Source: Scatousia sp902383995
GTDB taxonomy: Bacteria; Cyanobacteriota; Vampirovibrionia; Gastranaerophilales; Gastranaerophilaceae
Assembly (NCBI GenBank): GCA_902383995.1
Contig: CABLZX010000003.1
Coordinates: 62,001-126,000 of the forward strand
Reading direction: 5' to 3'
DNA length: 64,000 nucleotides
Shown piece after piece: positions 15,520 to 24,467 of this stretch. The position numbers were made by a program, and so were the translations under genes. How positions within the stretch are numbered: position 1 is the stretch's first letter; every line of letters begins with the position of its first letter. The notes below the pieces were generated by a model. It did no database searches and had not been told where the DNA came from. It saw only the letters and a list, made by a program, of their open reading frames with translations.

Positions 15520-16381
15520 AATACTTTAGTTTTATTATATCAGAAATTACATTATTGTAAACTGGTTTTTCATTTTTATTAATTAATTCTAACATCATTC
15601 TTTTAGCTTTTTCAGTTAATTCTAATTCTTTTTGACTTTTATTTTTGATCAAATTTTCATTAAAAAGAATTTTTTCTGCTGCATAATATCTGGCTTCTAA
15701 ATCATTAAAATCTTCCTTGTTTTCAACAGATAATATAACATATTGTAAATAAGATAATAGTTTTTCTTTTTCTAGACTTCTAAATAAATAAAGTAATAAA
15801 CATATAAAATAAAACATACCGGTTATTTTATCAATAGTTCTTGGTTCGTTAGATATTTTTAAATGATGTCTGAACATTTTTTTTAAGTCATCACATATTT
15901 TTGTTAAATTTTCATCATTATAAAATTTCACTGAATTTTTATTATGTTTCAATAGGTGTTTTATTGGTCCTAGGTTTATAAAACTTTTTTCTTTTTTATA
16001 TTTTTCATCATTTAATGCTATAATTTTATTTCTTATTTCTTCAATATTTGAAAAAGCTCCAAGTTCTACTAAGGAACCTGAACTTTCACAAACAATACAT
16101 ATGTAATCCACATTTTGAGCTAATAATGTTTCCAAAGCAAGATAATCTGAATTTTTATTTAAATTAAAATATTCTACAAAAACTTTTTCAGGATAAAATA
16201 TCATTATATATTTCTCTTGTAATAAAGTCTTAACTTTTTTTCTAATAGTGTTTGCTGCTAAGTCTCCTCCACATAGAAATATATCAACATGATTCTTAGA
16301 GAAATTCTTATATATTTCTTTACAAATATTATTTAATACTTTTTTCTCAAATTCATTCAGTTGAATTTCAAATTTATTCAA
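15503..16381 (-). CDS. Retron effector, nucleoside-deoxyribosyltransferase-like with C-terminal helical domain
   Basis: 292 aa. The N-terminal half has the Rossmann-like pattern HVDIFLCGGDLA (~31-42), IFYPEKVFVE (~61-70) and VDYICIVCESSGSLVELGAFSN (~91-112), then KYKKEKSFINLGPIKHL, as in effectors of the Eco1/St85 retron family, which degrade NAD-type nucleotides when the RT-msDNA complex is disturbed. The C-terminal ~110 residues are helical, as expected for the DNA-binding/winged-helix part. The start codon is TTG with AGGA 8 nt upstream. The gene leads directly into the ncRNA and RT; its TAG stop is part of the a1/branch region. Loss of the RT should free its toxicity (family knowledge). 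Confidence 0.85.
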   Translation of the reverse strand: MNKFEIQLNEFEKKVLNNICKEIYKNFSKNHVDIFLCGGDLAANTIRKKVKTLLQEKYIMIFYPEKVFVEYFNLNKNSDYLALETLLAQNVDYICIVCESSGSLVELGAFSNIEEIRNKIIALNDEKYKKEKSFINLGPIKHLLKHNKNSVKFYNDENLTKICDDLKKMFRHHLKISNEPRTIDKITGMFYFICLLLYLFRSLEKEKLLSYLQYVILSVENKEDFNDLEARYYAAEKILFNENLIKNKSQKELELTEKAKRMMLELINKNEKPVYNNVISDIIKLKYYHYSS

Positions 16382-16456
16382 TATTTATTCCTCAATATGA
16401 TTTGTATATTTGATTTTATCATAAAAGTGAAAATTTTATATGTAATAATAATCATA

Positions 16457-19400
16457 TTAAAGAGCGTTTATATAACTATTTAAGTATTTCAAATTTATAA
16501 ATTTTATATTTTTAGTTTCTTTAAGTAAAACTTCAAACAATTCACTATCAGCCACAACATAAAGAGAATGAATTTTAGGATTTTTATCAGGAATTGGCCA
16601 TTTAAGAATTTCAAAAATTTTATTTAAATTATTCTGTAGATATATTTCTCTGTTTTTAACTTTTTCTAGGGAATTTTTTTGTGATTTTTTATCCTGCTTT
16701 AAAACATTATTAAGTAAGCGTTTTGCATCTTTTAAACAATACGGTTTAAGATAATATTTACATTCTATATTTAGAACACAATTCTTTTCAGGAATATAAC
16801 ACAAAACATCATAGTCCCCAAGATTTGCTGGATGATTACCTTTTTTGTCTCTATGGTGCAAATAAACATTTTTTTCACAATAATTACTCCATTTTTTTAA
16901 CAAAAAATTATATGTGTTGTTATTTAATTCAATCTCCCTTTTTTCTTTTTGCTTCTGAATAATATTTTTAGTTTCACAAGCCGGAAGCCCATACGGAAAA
17001 CGCGGAAAAGCAATATCTCTTGCCCAGACATTTTTTGACTGATATACTGACTGAGCCCCCCACAATATTTGATTGTCACCTATCATTATCAAAGGTTTAA
17101 TTATATAACGACTAAATCTTTTATTATATTCATATACAGGAATTTCATTGCACTCTTTAAGTGAAAGAAAATTATCTTCATAAATTTTAGTAACATCATT
17201 AGGTTTTAATGTAAGAAAATCTATAAGATTTTGAATAGTTTCTTCGTTACAATTATCTTCATTTTTCAGTTCATTCAACATCAACATGATTTGAATAACC
17301 TCCGTTATTGATGCGGTGTAGTACGGATGTTCTTCGATATGTTTATGCATTGCCCATTGACTTAAACAAGATAATAAATCTATCAATAACTGAAACGAAA
17401 AACCAAAATCCTTTATCATTGCACTATTAAGTTCATGATAATAATCTTTTTCATCATTAAACTTCATTTCTTTGGGTAAATTATTATAAAGATCATTATC
17501 GGATTCATACTCTAAATATTTGTTTTGCCTTTCTATCATTTCATTACAAATATCTACATAAATTGTATAATCATCTTTAATTATTAAACTCATTTCTGTG
17601 AGACTATTATGAATGATATCTCCATATTGATATGTATGTAAAATCCAATGAGTTTCAGCAAGTAATAATCGTAATTTTTCTTTTGTTAAAAATTCAGTAC
17701 CAGTGTGTGGTAAATTTACAAACTTTTCAATAAGATATCTATACATTACATTATTATGTTGACTTTCATTTTTTATTTCTATTAACCTTTGGATTCGATT
17801 ATAGTCAACGTCATGTTCTGTGGAAATATCCAGAGACCGATATTTATGTTCAGTTTCATTATAATATGCATCCATTTGCTGTATAAGATATGAAATTCCC
17901 TGAAGAAAATCTATTCGACTTAATTCCTTATCAAATTCAGGCATCAATCCTTCTCTAACAACTTTGAGTATATTTTTAGTTTCATTATACATATAATTAC
18001 CTGGTTTGTATTCAGACAATTTTATTATTCGGGCAATTTCATTTTGTACCAAAATAAAATCCTTCTCTTCCGGCAATATTACTGGCCAATTTTCAGGAAA
18101 AGATGTTAATTTATCTAAAAAGTTAAATGCAAAACGGGGTTTATCATTTTTATGTTTTAAAATCTTATTTTTGATTTTTGAAAAATTTTTATCTTCAACA
18201 TAATAATCAAGTTTTTCTAATATTTCTACAGCCAAATTTGTTTCAATTTTACGATCTTTTGCACCGTTCAGAGCATCAAAATATAAATCTTCGTTATATA
18301 AAATTCTGATACCATGTGTATTTTTATCTGGATAACCTGTAATGACAGTCCATATTAAATCATCATCAATTTCATTCTGAAGAAATTCAAAAACCTTCTT
18401 CTCTTTAATCATACTATAAGGAATTACTTCTATCAGTAAATTTTTATATTCTGTAAAAAACTTATGTTTAGATATAATATCCAGATACAGATAAAAAATA
18501 TCCTCAATAATATCAGTAATATTATCTAATATTCTAAATTTTTCTTCTGGATAAATTCCAAATACAGGTTTTATGCATATATCGGATTTATTAACTTTTT
18601 GATATTTGATAAAACCTAAAAGAGTCTTTGCTTCAAGCCTTAATTTATTAGAATTTTTATCGTGCATAATATGCCATTTATCCAGATTTTCAAGACTATA
18701 CAGTAGAGGAAAATTTTTATATTTCTGTTTCAATGACTCAAACCTAGTTGTTGAACCATAATTTGCATCATCTAACATTAAATATGTAAAGTCATTAGCT
18801 CCTGTTAAAATTATTCCATTATTATTTACACGATAAAAAGCTAATTTATCAGATATTGAATATAGCGGATTATATTTTAACGGATTATTTTGCAGATATT
18901 GCAGTTGTTTGCTAATTTCCCAAAAATCATCAAGTTCATTTATCATTTGTATAAAATCTACTAATGGAAAATAAAATATATTTTTGTGCGCCTGTAAATT
19001 AATTATTTTATTTTCAAAAGAAAATAAAGTATTAACTAGGATTAATTGAACATTAATGTTTTGCGGCAAATGTAAAGAAGAAATAATTTCTGATTTTAAT
19101 AAATCATATAATTCAAATAAATGTTCTTCCTCCTTATCTATAGTTGGATTTAAAAAATAAAACAATATAACTTCGTTATTTATAATAATCGAACTGCAAC
19201 TAAAATTGTTTAATTTTTCATTATTAATATATTCACCTATATTATCAATAAATTGTATATTACATGGTTTTTGTTCCTGAATATAAGCTTTTACAGCAGA
19301 TTTAATCAATTCATGTTCAATGAATGAAAATCGTTTTTTAATTATCAGATTATCAAGTTCATTATTCCAATTTTCACATAAAACATAATTAAAACGTCTT

Positions 19401-20161
19401 GGCATTATAGGATAATAACTCCCTTTATAATTAACAAAACATTTATTTAATAATTTCCCTTCCATAAAATTTGTTTCAAAGTTAAGAAGTTTTTCATAAA
19501 CCTCCTCTTTGCATCCAAATTTAACTGAATATTTATTCAAAAATTCGTTATTCAGGTTATTGATTGTTTTTTGTATGTAATAAAAACAAATCAAGCATTC
19601 TTTCCAAAAAACTCTCGGGGGAATCGAAATGTACCCAGGTTCTACTTCATTATTTTTTTGCATTTTGATATTTTCTATAATCTGATTTTGAAGAAACAAG
19701 AATATTTCTAACTCTCCATTTGGACTACCGAAATGATTGTTATAATAAAATTTTTCCAATGAACAATGTACCAATTTAAAACATTGCAGGTAATCGTAAA
19801 TGTTACATATTTCTGAACCATAAAAGATTTTGTAATGAAAATTGTTATGGAAAAATTTAACTTCTCCCCAATCCTGTTCCGGACAATAATCTTCTAAAGT
19901 TGGAAATTCGGGTAAATTTTTTATTAAAGATTGTGTAAATCTCTCAAAATCGTAATAATTAAGAATTTTATCTTTCTTTTCAAATTCAAATTCATCTAAC
20001 GAAATTAAACAAATAATAATAAAAATCTGCTTTAAAATAGCCGAACTATTATTATTCCATAAAGTAATGACAAATATAGATTTTATAATATCATTAAAAC
20101 TATATTTCTTAAATATTTGAACAATATTATCAAATTGTTGTTTTAAATCAATTTGGTTCAT
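16457..20161 (-). CDS. Large protein with C-terminal PD-(D/E)XK nuclease-like domain
   Basis: 1234 aa, one of the largest genes here; I know no family for the first ~1000 residues. They are predicted soluble, mixed alpha/beta, with no Walker or helicase motif. The last ~170 residues look like a restriction-endonuclease fold: GDYDVLCYIPE (Asp ~1116) then CVLNIECKYYLK (Glu-x-Lys ~1133-1135), preceded by a helix and followed by Lys-rich helices. It starts 21 nt downstream of the rhuM stop, so the two are probably cotranscribed, and it ends 76 nt before the retron effector. Function in phage defence is inferred from neighbours only. Confidence 0.7.
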   Translation of the reverse strand: MNQIDLKQQFDNIVQIFKKYSFNDIIKSIFVITLWNNNSSAILKQIFIIICLISLDEFEFEKKDKILNYYDFERFTQSLIKNLPEFPTLEDYCPEQDWGEVKFFHNNFHYKIFYGSEICNIYDYLQCFKLVHCSLEKFYYNNHFGSPNGELEIFLFLQNQIIENIKMQKNNEVEPGYISIPPRVFWKECLICFYYIQKTINNLNNEFLNKYSVKFGCKEEVYEKLLNFETNFMEGKLLNKCFVNYKGSYYPIMPRRFNYVLCENWNNELDNLIIKKRFSFIEHELIKSAVKAYIQEQKPCNIQFIDNIGEYINNEKLNNFSCSSIIINNEVILFYFLNPTIDKEEEHLFELYDLLKSEIISSLHLPQNINVQLILVNTLFSFENKIINLQAHKNIFYFPLVDFIQMINELDDFWEISKQLQYLQNNPLKYNPLYSISDKLAFYRVNNNGIILTGANDFTYLMLDDANYGSTTRFESLKQKYKNFPLLYSLENLDKWHIMHDKNSNKLRLEAKTLLGFIKYQKVNKSDICIKPVFGIYPEEKFRILDNITDIIEDIFYLYLDIISKHKFFTEYKNLLIEVIPYSMIKEKKVFEFLQNEIDDDLIWTVITGYPDKNTHGIRILYNEDLYFDALNGAKDRKIETNLAVEILEKLDYYVEDKNFSKIKNKILKHKNDKPRFAFNFLDKLTSFPENWPVILPEEKDFILVQNEIARIIKLSEYKPGNYMYNETKNILKVVREGLMPEFDKELSRIDFLQGISYLIQQMDAYYNETEHKYRSLDISTEHDVDYNRIQRLIEIKNESQHNNVMYRYLIEKFVNLPHTGTEFLTKEKLRLLLAETHWILHTYQYGDIIHNSLTEMSLIIKDDYTIYVDICNEMIERQNKYLEYESDNDLYNNLPKEMKFNDEKDYYHELNSAMIKDFGFSFQLLIDLLSCLSQWAMHKHIEEHPYYTASITEVIQIMLMLNELKNEDNCNEETIQNLIDFLTLKPNDVTKIYEDNFLSLKECNEIPVYEYNKRFSRYIIKPLIMIGDNQILWGAQSVYQSKNVWARDIAFPRFPYGLPACETKNIIQKQKEKREIELNNNTYNFLLKKWSNYCEKNVYLHHRDKKGNHPANLGDYDVLCYIPEKNCVLNIECKYYLKPYCLKDAKRLLNNVLKQDKKSQKNSLEKVKNREIYLQNNLNKIFEILKWPIPDKNPKIHSLYVVADSELFEVLLKETKNIKFINLKYLNSYINAL

Positions 20162-20182
20162 ATCTTTTTAAATTTAATCTGA

Positions 20183-21187
20183 TTAGTTTTTACTTTGTGT
20201 TCTTTTTTCTAATAGTTTTTGCGTTTGTTTAACCGATTCTAAGAAATGTTTTTCAACTTCGGATAACTCATCTTTTATCGTTTCTTTATACTTTGAATAT
20301 TCTGCAAGTGCCTTATTTTCAGCTTCTAATTTTGATATTTTACCGGGATTTTCCAGTAGTTCACTTCCTGTCATTTTTATAAAATCATCGAGTTTAGCTA
20401 TCCAATCTTTCATTGTCATCGGAATATGTCTAATTGCCTGCAGTTCAGCAAATTCAAGATAGGCCGATGTAATTCTGTTCAAAATATTTAATTCTTTTTC
20501 ATCAAGATAATTTTTTGCAACAGTAACTTCATCTTTTTTTGGATGCTTGCCTTTGAAAACAGTTAATCCCATATTATCTTTTGTGCTATCTGCTCGTAAA
20601 TATATAACTTCTGCTGCAGTATGACCGTGTGCCGCAAAATGCATTTTATTTTGGACAACTTTGAAGAATAATTTAGTTTCCTCCGCATTCGGATTGTAAT
20701 CTGTACTTGTTGCATAAATATCTAAAATCTGGCGGTAAAAAACTTTTTCAGAAGAACGAATATCTCTGATACGTTCTAAAAGTTCTTGCCAATATCCGCC
20801 GCCACCGGCTTGTTTTAATAAATCATCATTCAGAGCAAAACCTTTTTTCATGTATTCTTTTAAAACTTGTGTTGCCCAAATTCTAAATTGTGTGCCACGT
20901 AAAGATTTTACACGGTAGCCCACAGAAATGATTACATCAAGGTTGTAGTGCTTGGTATTATAATTTTTTCCATCGGATGCAGTTGTCAAGTAATCCTTGA
21001 CAACTGCATTTTCCAGAAGCTCTCCTTCTTCAAAGATATTTTTAATATGCAGGCTTATATTCTGTTTTGTAGTTTGAAACAGTTCTGCCATTTGATTTTG
21101 CGTAAGCCAAACTGTTTCGTTTTCTATTCTTACATCAATTTTTGTTTGCCCGTCTTGAGTCTGGTAAATTATAATTTCATTTTCCAT
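20183..21187 (-). CDS. RhuM family virulence/defence-associated protein
   Basis: 334 aa. The N-terminus is the conserved RhuM block: VWLTQNQMAELFQTTKQNISLHIKNIFEEGEL, an HTH-like segment, then YNTKHYNLDVIISVGYRVKS and GTQFRIWATQVLKEYMKKGF. The middle (ATSTDYNPNAEETKLFFKVVQNKMHFAAHGHTAAEVIYLRAD) is also family-typical. The end is a coiled coil. RhuM proteins are widespread, often in mobile regions, with no established biochemical role. ATG 21187 is preferred over 21211 because AAAGGATC lies 7 nt upstream. It heads the likely two-gene unit with the 1234-aa protein. Confidence 0.88.
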   Translation of the reverse strand: MENEIIIYQTQDGQTKIDVRIENETVWLTQNQMAELFQTTKQNISLHIKNIFEEGELLENAVVKDYLTTASDGKNYNTKHYNLDVIISVGYRVKSLRGTQFRIWATQVLKEYMKKGFALNDDLLKQAGGGGYWQELLERIRDIRSSEKVFYRQILDIYATSTDYNPNAEETKLFFKVVQNKMHFAAHGHTAAEVIYLRADSTKDNMGLTVFKGKHPKKDEVTVAKNYLDEKELNILNRITSAYLEFAELQAIRHIPMTMKDWIAKLDDFIKMTGSELLENPGKISKLEAENKALAEYSKYKETIKDELSEVEKHFLESVKQTQKLLEKRTQSKN

Positions 21188-21279
21188 GCTATGATCCTTT
21201 ATTTTAAGCAATTATAACATATATAATTGTAATTAAAAAGCATCCCCTGTTTATCAAAACAGGGGATTGCCTTTATAAC

Positions 21280-21780
21280 TTACTCATTTTCATTTTGATT
21301 TGAGTGATAGTAATCAATGAGTTTATACAAAGTCTCCCTTAAATATTGTTCATCGTCCTTGCTAGTTTCCGGTTCAAAATCTTGAAATGCTTTGTTTTCA
21401 ATCATTTGCCAGAAATCAAAATTAAGCAAATTCAGATTTTGCAGAAGCATTTTTCGTGTTGGACCATCATGTTTAATCGCATCTTGCACGATTTTTTGAG
21501 CAAAAGCCTGTATAAACGAGATTTTTTCACGACTGCCTTTTTCATTTGTAATCGTAATTTCTTTTATAAACGCAAGCCTCAGGGCTTCCATAATAGTTTT
21601 AGGAATAACCTTTTTCTTTCTACCTTTAGGGTTGCCGCTTTGACCTTTTTTAAACTGACCGCTGACAGGAGGTTTTTTATAACCGACGTCATATAATGTA
21701 TCTTCAATTTCTTTGCGGCATTTGTTATCATTCTGTATTGTTTCTGCGGCTTTTAGCAATCTATCCTTATCTATTTCCAT
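21280..21780 (-). CDS. DUF5681 domain protein (phage-associated)
   Basis: 166 aa. Residues ~35-60 read VSGQFKKGQSGNPKGRKKK, the basic signature of DUF5681, a domain common next to phage-type methyltransferases and terminases. The rest is helical with an acidic C-terminus. Its ATG overlaps the end of the ParB-methyltransferase gene by 14 nt, so the two are translationally linked. It is probably a DNA-binding packaging or modification accessory; no prophage structural genes surround it, so this pair is a remnant or satellite. Confidence 0.8.
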   Translation of the reverse strand: MEIDKDRLLKAAETIQNDNKCRKEIEDTLYDVGYKKPPVSGQFKKGQSGNPKGRKKKVIPKTIMEALRLAFIKEITITNEKGSREKISFIQAFAQKIVQDAIKHDGPTRKMLLQNLNLLNFDFWQMIENKAFQDFEPETSKDDEQYLRETLYKLIDYYHSNQNENE

Positions 21781-23149
21781 CTTGAGCCTCCGTAAAATTT
21801 TTGATTAATTTAGCCGTTTTCCCTGTTTCCTTTTCCCAGCGATATATGGTTACATCCACGTATCTAGGGCTGATTTCAATCAATCTTGCCCTACGTTTGC
21901 AACGTTCTGCGGCAAGTAATGTAGAGCCGGAACCGCCGAAACAGTCAAGAACTATATCGTTTTTAGATGAGGCATCAAGCAAAATGTCATGGAGCATCGG
22001 CACCGATTTAACAGTAGGATGAAGCTTTAGAAGCTCCAAAGATGATGGATTTGTCGCTCGAATTCCGGGATAATCCCAAACGTTAGTCCTGTATCTCCCG
22101 TTTTTACCAAGCTGAATATGGTTCTGATGCTTAGCTTTTCCGTTTTTGAATATCGGAATCATTTCATTCTGAGACCTGTATAGCAAGCCCATACCGCCCG
22201 ATAATTTGTTCCAGACTGCAATATTTTTCAGCTCGGTATAATGTTTTTTACCCTGAGTTAATAACGTATTCAACCCAGCCCAGTCCATAAACAGATAATG
22301 CAGCGAGCCGTCAATCGAGAATTTAATTAGATTCTGCATAAATTTTGAGATAAACTCAGCAAATTCTGTATCTGTCATTTCTCCAGACGCCATTGCAAAT
22401 TCTTCGTGTTGAGTTTTCCCAAGTCCGCAAACGTGACCGTTAATCTTACAGTTGTATGGCGGATCAGTTATGACTATTTGTGCCAACTCGCCCTGCATAA
22501 GAATCTCAAAAGATCTGGCAAGTAAAGAATCTCCGCAGTAAACGAAATGATCCCCAAGCCGCCAGAGGTCCCTAAATTTAACTTTGGGCGGAATATTTGC
22601 ATCAAGCCAACTTTCGTCTTCTTTGTCAGAGTTGTGTATTTTGCTTTCATCAGAATCATTAATGAGAAATATTTCATCGTAATCAACGGTATCGAAGCCT
22701 AAATCCTCAAAAGTTATGTCAAACTTCATTAACTTTTCGATTTCTTCTTTGAGGTTTCCGAAATTCCATTCGCCATCCTCTGCAATTCTGTTATCCAGAA
22801 TTCTGATTGCATCAGCTTCTTCAGGTGTCAAATTCTCAAGAATTATTGCCGGAATTTGAGTAAATCCGAGCTCTTTTGCCGCCAAAAGTCGCAATTCCCC
22901 TGCTATTATATTGTGTTTTTCATCAAGCCGGATAGGATTTACGTAACCGACTTTCATAATCGCATTTTTTAACTTTTGCTGCTGCGTTTTTGAATGTTTC
23001 CGCAAACTTTTGCTTCTTAAAATAATTGAATCAACATCAATCATCTGTAAATTGCTGCTTGGATGCTTGCCTTCAAGAACAACTTTTTTAAAGTGGCGCA
23101 ATGCATTTTCAATTATGTCGTTATTGAGTTGTATATGTATGTTTTCCAT
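21767..23149 (-). CDS. ParB-like nuclease domain DNA methyltransferase
   Basis: 460 aa. The ParB/sulfiredoxin-like N-terminus reads NPIRLDEKHNIIAGELRLLAAKELGFTQIPAIIL (~70-105). The methyltransferase follows with IVITDPPYNCKING (motif IV DPPY, ~230) and, near the end, DCFGGSGSTLLAAERCKRRARLIEI (motif I, SAM site). The DPPY-before-SAM order is the beta class. Such two-domain enzymes are typical orphan methylases of phages and mobile elements, modifying adenine N6 or cytosine N4. No cognate nuclease is adjacent. The downstream DUF5681 gene supports a phage origin. Confidence 0.9.
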   Translation of the reverse strand: MENIHIQLNNDIIENALRHFKKVVLEGKHPSSNLQMIDVDSIILRSKSLRKHSKTQQQKLKNAIMKVGYVNPIRLDEKHNIIAGELRLLAAKELGFTQIPAIILENLTPEEADAIRILDNRIAEDGEWNFGNLKEEIEKLMKFDITFEDLGFDTVDYDEIFLINDSDESKIHNSDKEDESWLDANIPPKVKFRDLWRLGDHFVYCGDSLLARSFEILMQGELAQIVITDPPYNCKINGHVCGLGKTQHEEFAMASGEMTDTEFAEFISKFMQNLIKFSIDGSLHYLFMDWAGLNTLLTQGKKHYTELKNIAVWNKLSGGMGLLYRSQNEMIPIFKNGKAKHQNHIQLGKNGRYRTNVWDYPGIRATNPSSLELLKLHPTVKSVPMLHDILLDASSKNDIVLDCFGGSGSTLLAAERCKRRARLIEISPRYVDVTIYRWEKETGKTAKLIKNFTEAQDGNR

Positions 23150-23241
23150 ATATATATCCTGTAATTTAACTTGCTAACAATCCTTATTCAGCACAAATTG
23201 TGCCGATAAAGGCAAAAAGACCCGTGCAATAAAAACTGCAA

Positions 23242-23589
23242 TTATGCAAGTAAATCAGGAGTTGTATTGTCAGTATAAATCTGATGTGAGAGCACTAAGT
23301 TTTGGATATTTATTTCTGATAAAGTCGGAATTTGTAGTTTTATAAATTTCCAAAGCCGTAATTCTGTTTCAAAATCAGTCAAGGACTGAACAAAAAATTC
23401 AAAATTTGAAATTGAACGGATTAGGTCGAGCAAAAAAGCCTGCATATATCGGCGAACTTTTTTGCATTTATGCTTTATCGGTTCGTTAATTGAGGAGACC
23501 ATGCTACCAATCAAAGCTTCCATTGATTGAAGCCCGTTTGAGTATTTTATTGAGTTGTCGTCTATATTTTTACTGATTATGATACTCAT
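23242..23589 (-). CDS. Hypothetical protein upstream of the ParB-methyltransferase
   Basis: 115 aa, no family recognised. It is soluble, rich in Ile/Leu/Ser, with a basic patch KHKCKKVRRYMQAFL in the middle, and predicted mostly helical. An AGGAG precedes the ATG at 23589. It is codirectional with the ParB-methyltransferase and separated from it by 92 nt that include a small GCACAA-A-TTGTGC palindrome (near 23200). It is probably part of the same phage-derived group. Confidence 0.5.
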   Translation of the reverse strand: MSIIISKNIDDNSIKYSNGLQSMEALIGSMVSSINEPIKHKCKKVRRYMQAFLLDLIRSISNFEFFVQSLTDFETELRLWKFIKLQIPTLSEINIQNLVLSHQIYTDNTTPDLLA

Positions 23590-23886
23590 TTCTTTTCTCC
23601 TACATGCATATTCTAACCATGCTTTCAGATTTTGGCAACCCCATGATGTAGATTTTACAGCTGCTTTAGTGATTAATTATAGTTAAAACCGTTATCATAA
23701 AAGGCTTTTGTCTATATAAAGTCTGTAAATTTTTTGTTACAAAGGCCTTGCAGGCAATAAAAAACATTTAATTTTCCTATCAGTACAATTTTTTCTGAAA
23801 TTACTAAAGTACTGGTCAAATTTAAGTTGTATCAATTGACACAAAAGTGTTAGAATAAATTAAAAGTAGATTATGCAGGAGTAATT
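23590..23886. other. Intergenic region between divergent genes
   Basis: AT-rich spacer of about 300 nt with no gene. TTGACA at 23836-23841 may be the -35 of the macrodomain gene, with only a weak -10 (ATTAAA) at the right distance. Nothing else is evident. Confidence 0.4.
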
Positions 23887-24393
23887 ATGACAGAAATCAA
23901 AATTTTAAAAGGCGACATAACAAAATTAAAAGTAGATGCAATAGTCAATGCCGCAAACAGAACTTTGTTAGGCGGAGGTGGAGTAGATGGTGCAATTCAC
24001 AGAGCAGCCGGGAAAAAGTTGCTTGAAGAATGTAGAACTTTGAACGGTTGTGAAACCGGACAATCAAAAATTACTAAAGGGTATAATTTACCGGCAAAAT
24101 ATGTAATTCATACCGTTGGACCGGTTTGGTACGGTGGGGATAAAAGCGAGTCTGTGCTTTTAAAATCTTGTTATATAACAGCATTAACTCTTGCAAAGGA
24201 AAATAACATAAAGACAATAGCCTTTCCTGCAATCTCTTGTGGAGTTTACCACTTCCCGATAGATAAAGCTTGCAGAATTGCGTATGATACAGTAACCGAA
24301 TTCATAAACAAGTACGATTGCTTTGAAAAAGTTATTTTCATTGATATTAATGATAGTGTAATTGAAGTTTATAAAAGGATTTGTAATTTTTGA
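23887..24393 (+). CDS. Macrodomain ADP-ribose-binding protein (O-acetyl-ADP-ribose deacetylase type)
   Basis: 168 aa, a single macrodomain of the YmdB/MacroD type. IKILKGDITKLKVDAIVNAANRTLLGGGGVDGAIHRAAG holds the ADP-ribose diphosphate loop and catalytic Asn/Asp region, and FPAISCGVYHFP the second loop. These enzymes remove ADP-ribose from proteins or deacetylate O-acetyl-ADP-ribose. GCAGGAG precedes the ATG. It lies alone between the phage-like genes and the glycan operon. Given the NAD-targeting retron effector 8 kb away and the Fic protein further on, a role in NAD/ADP-ribose housekeeping of the island is possible but unproved. Confidence 0.92.
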   Translation: MTEIKILKGDITKLKVDAIVNAANRTLLGGGGVDGAIHRAAGKKLLEECRTLNGCETGQSKITKGYNLPAKYVIHTVGPVWYGGDKSESVLLKSCYITALTLAKENNIKTIAFPAISCGVYHFPIDKACRIAYDTVTEFINKYDCFEKVIFIDINDSVIEVYKRICNF

Positions 24394-24467
24394 TGAACAA
24401 ATCTAACTTAGTTAATTTTGTAATAAATACTCAAATTTAAAAATGCAATAATAGTATCATTTAATAT

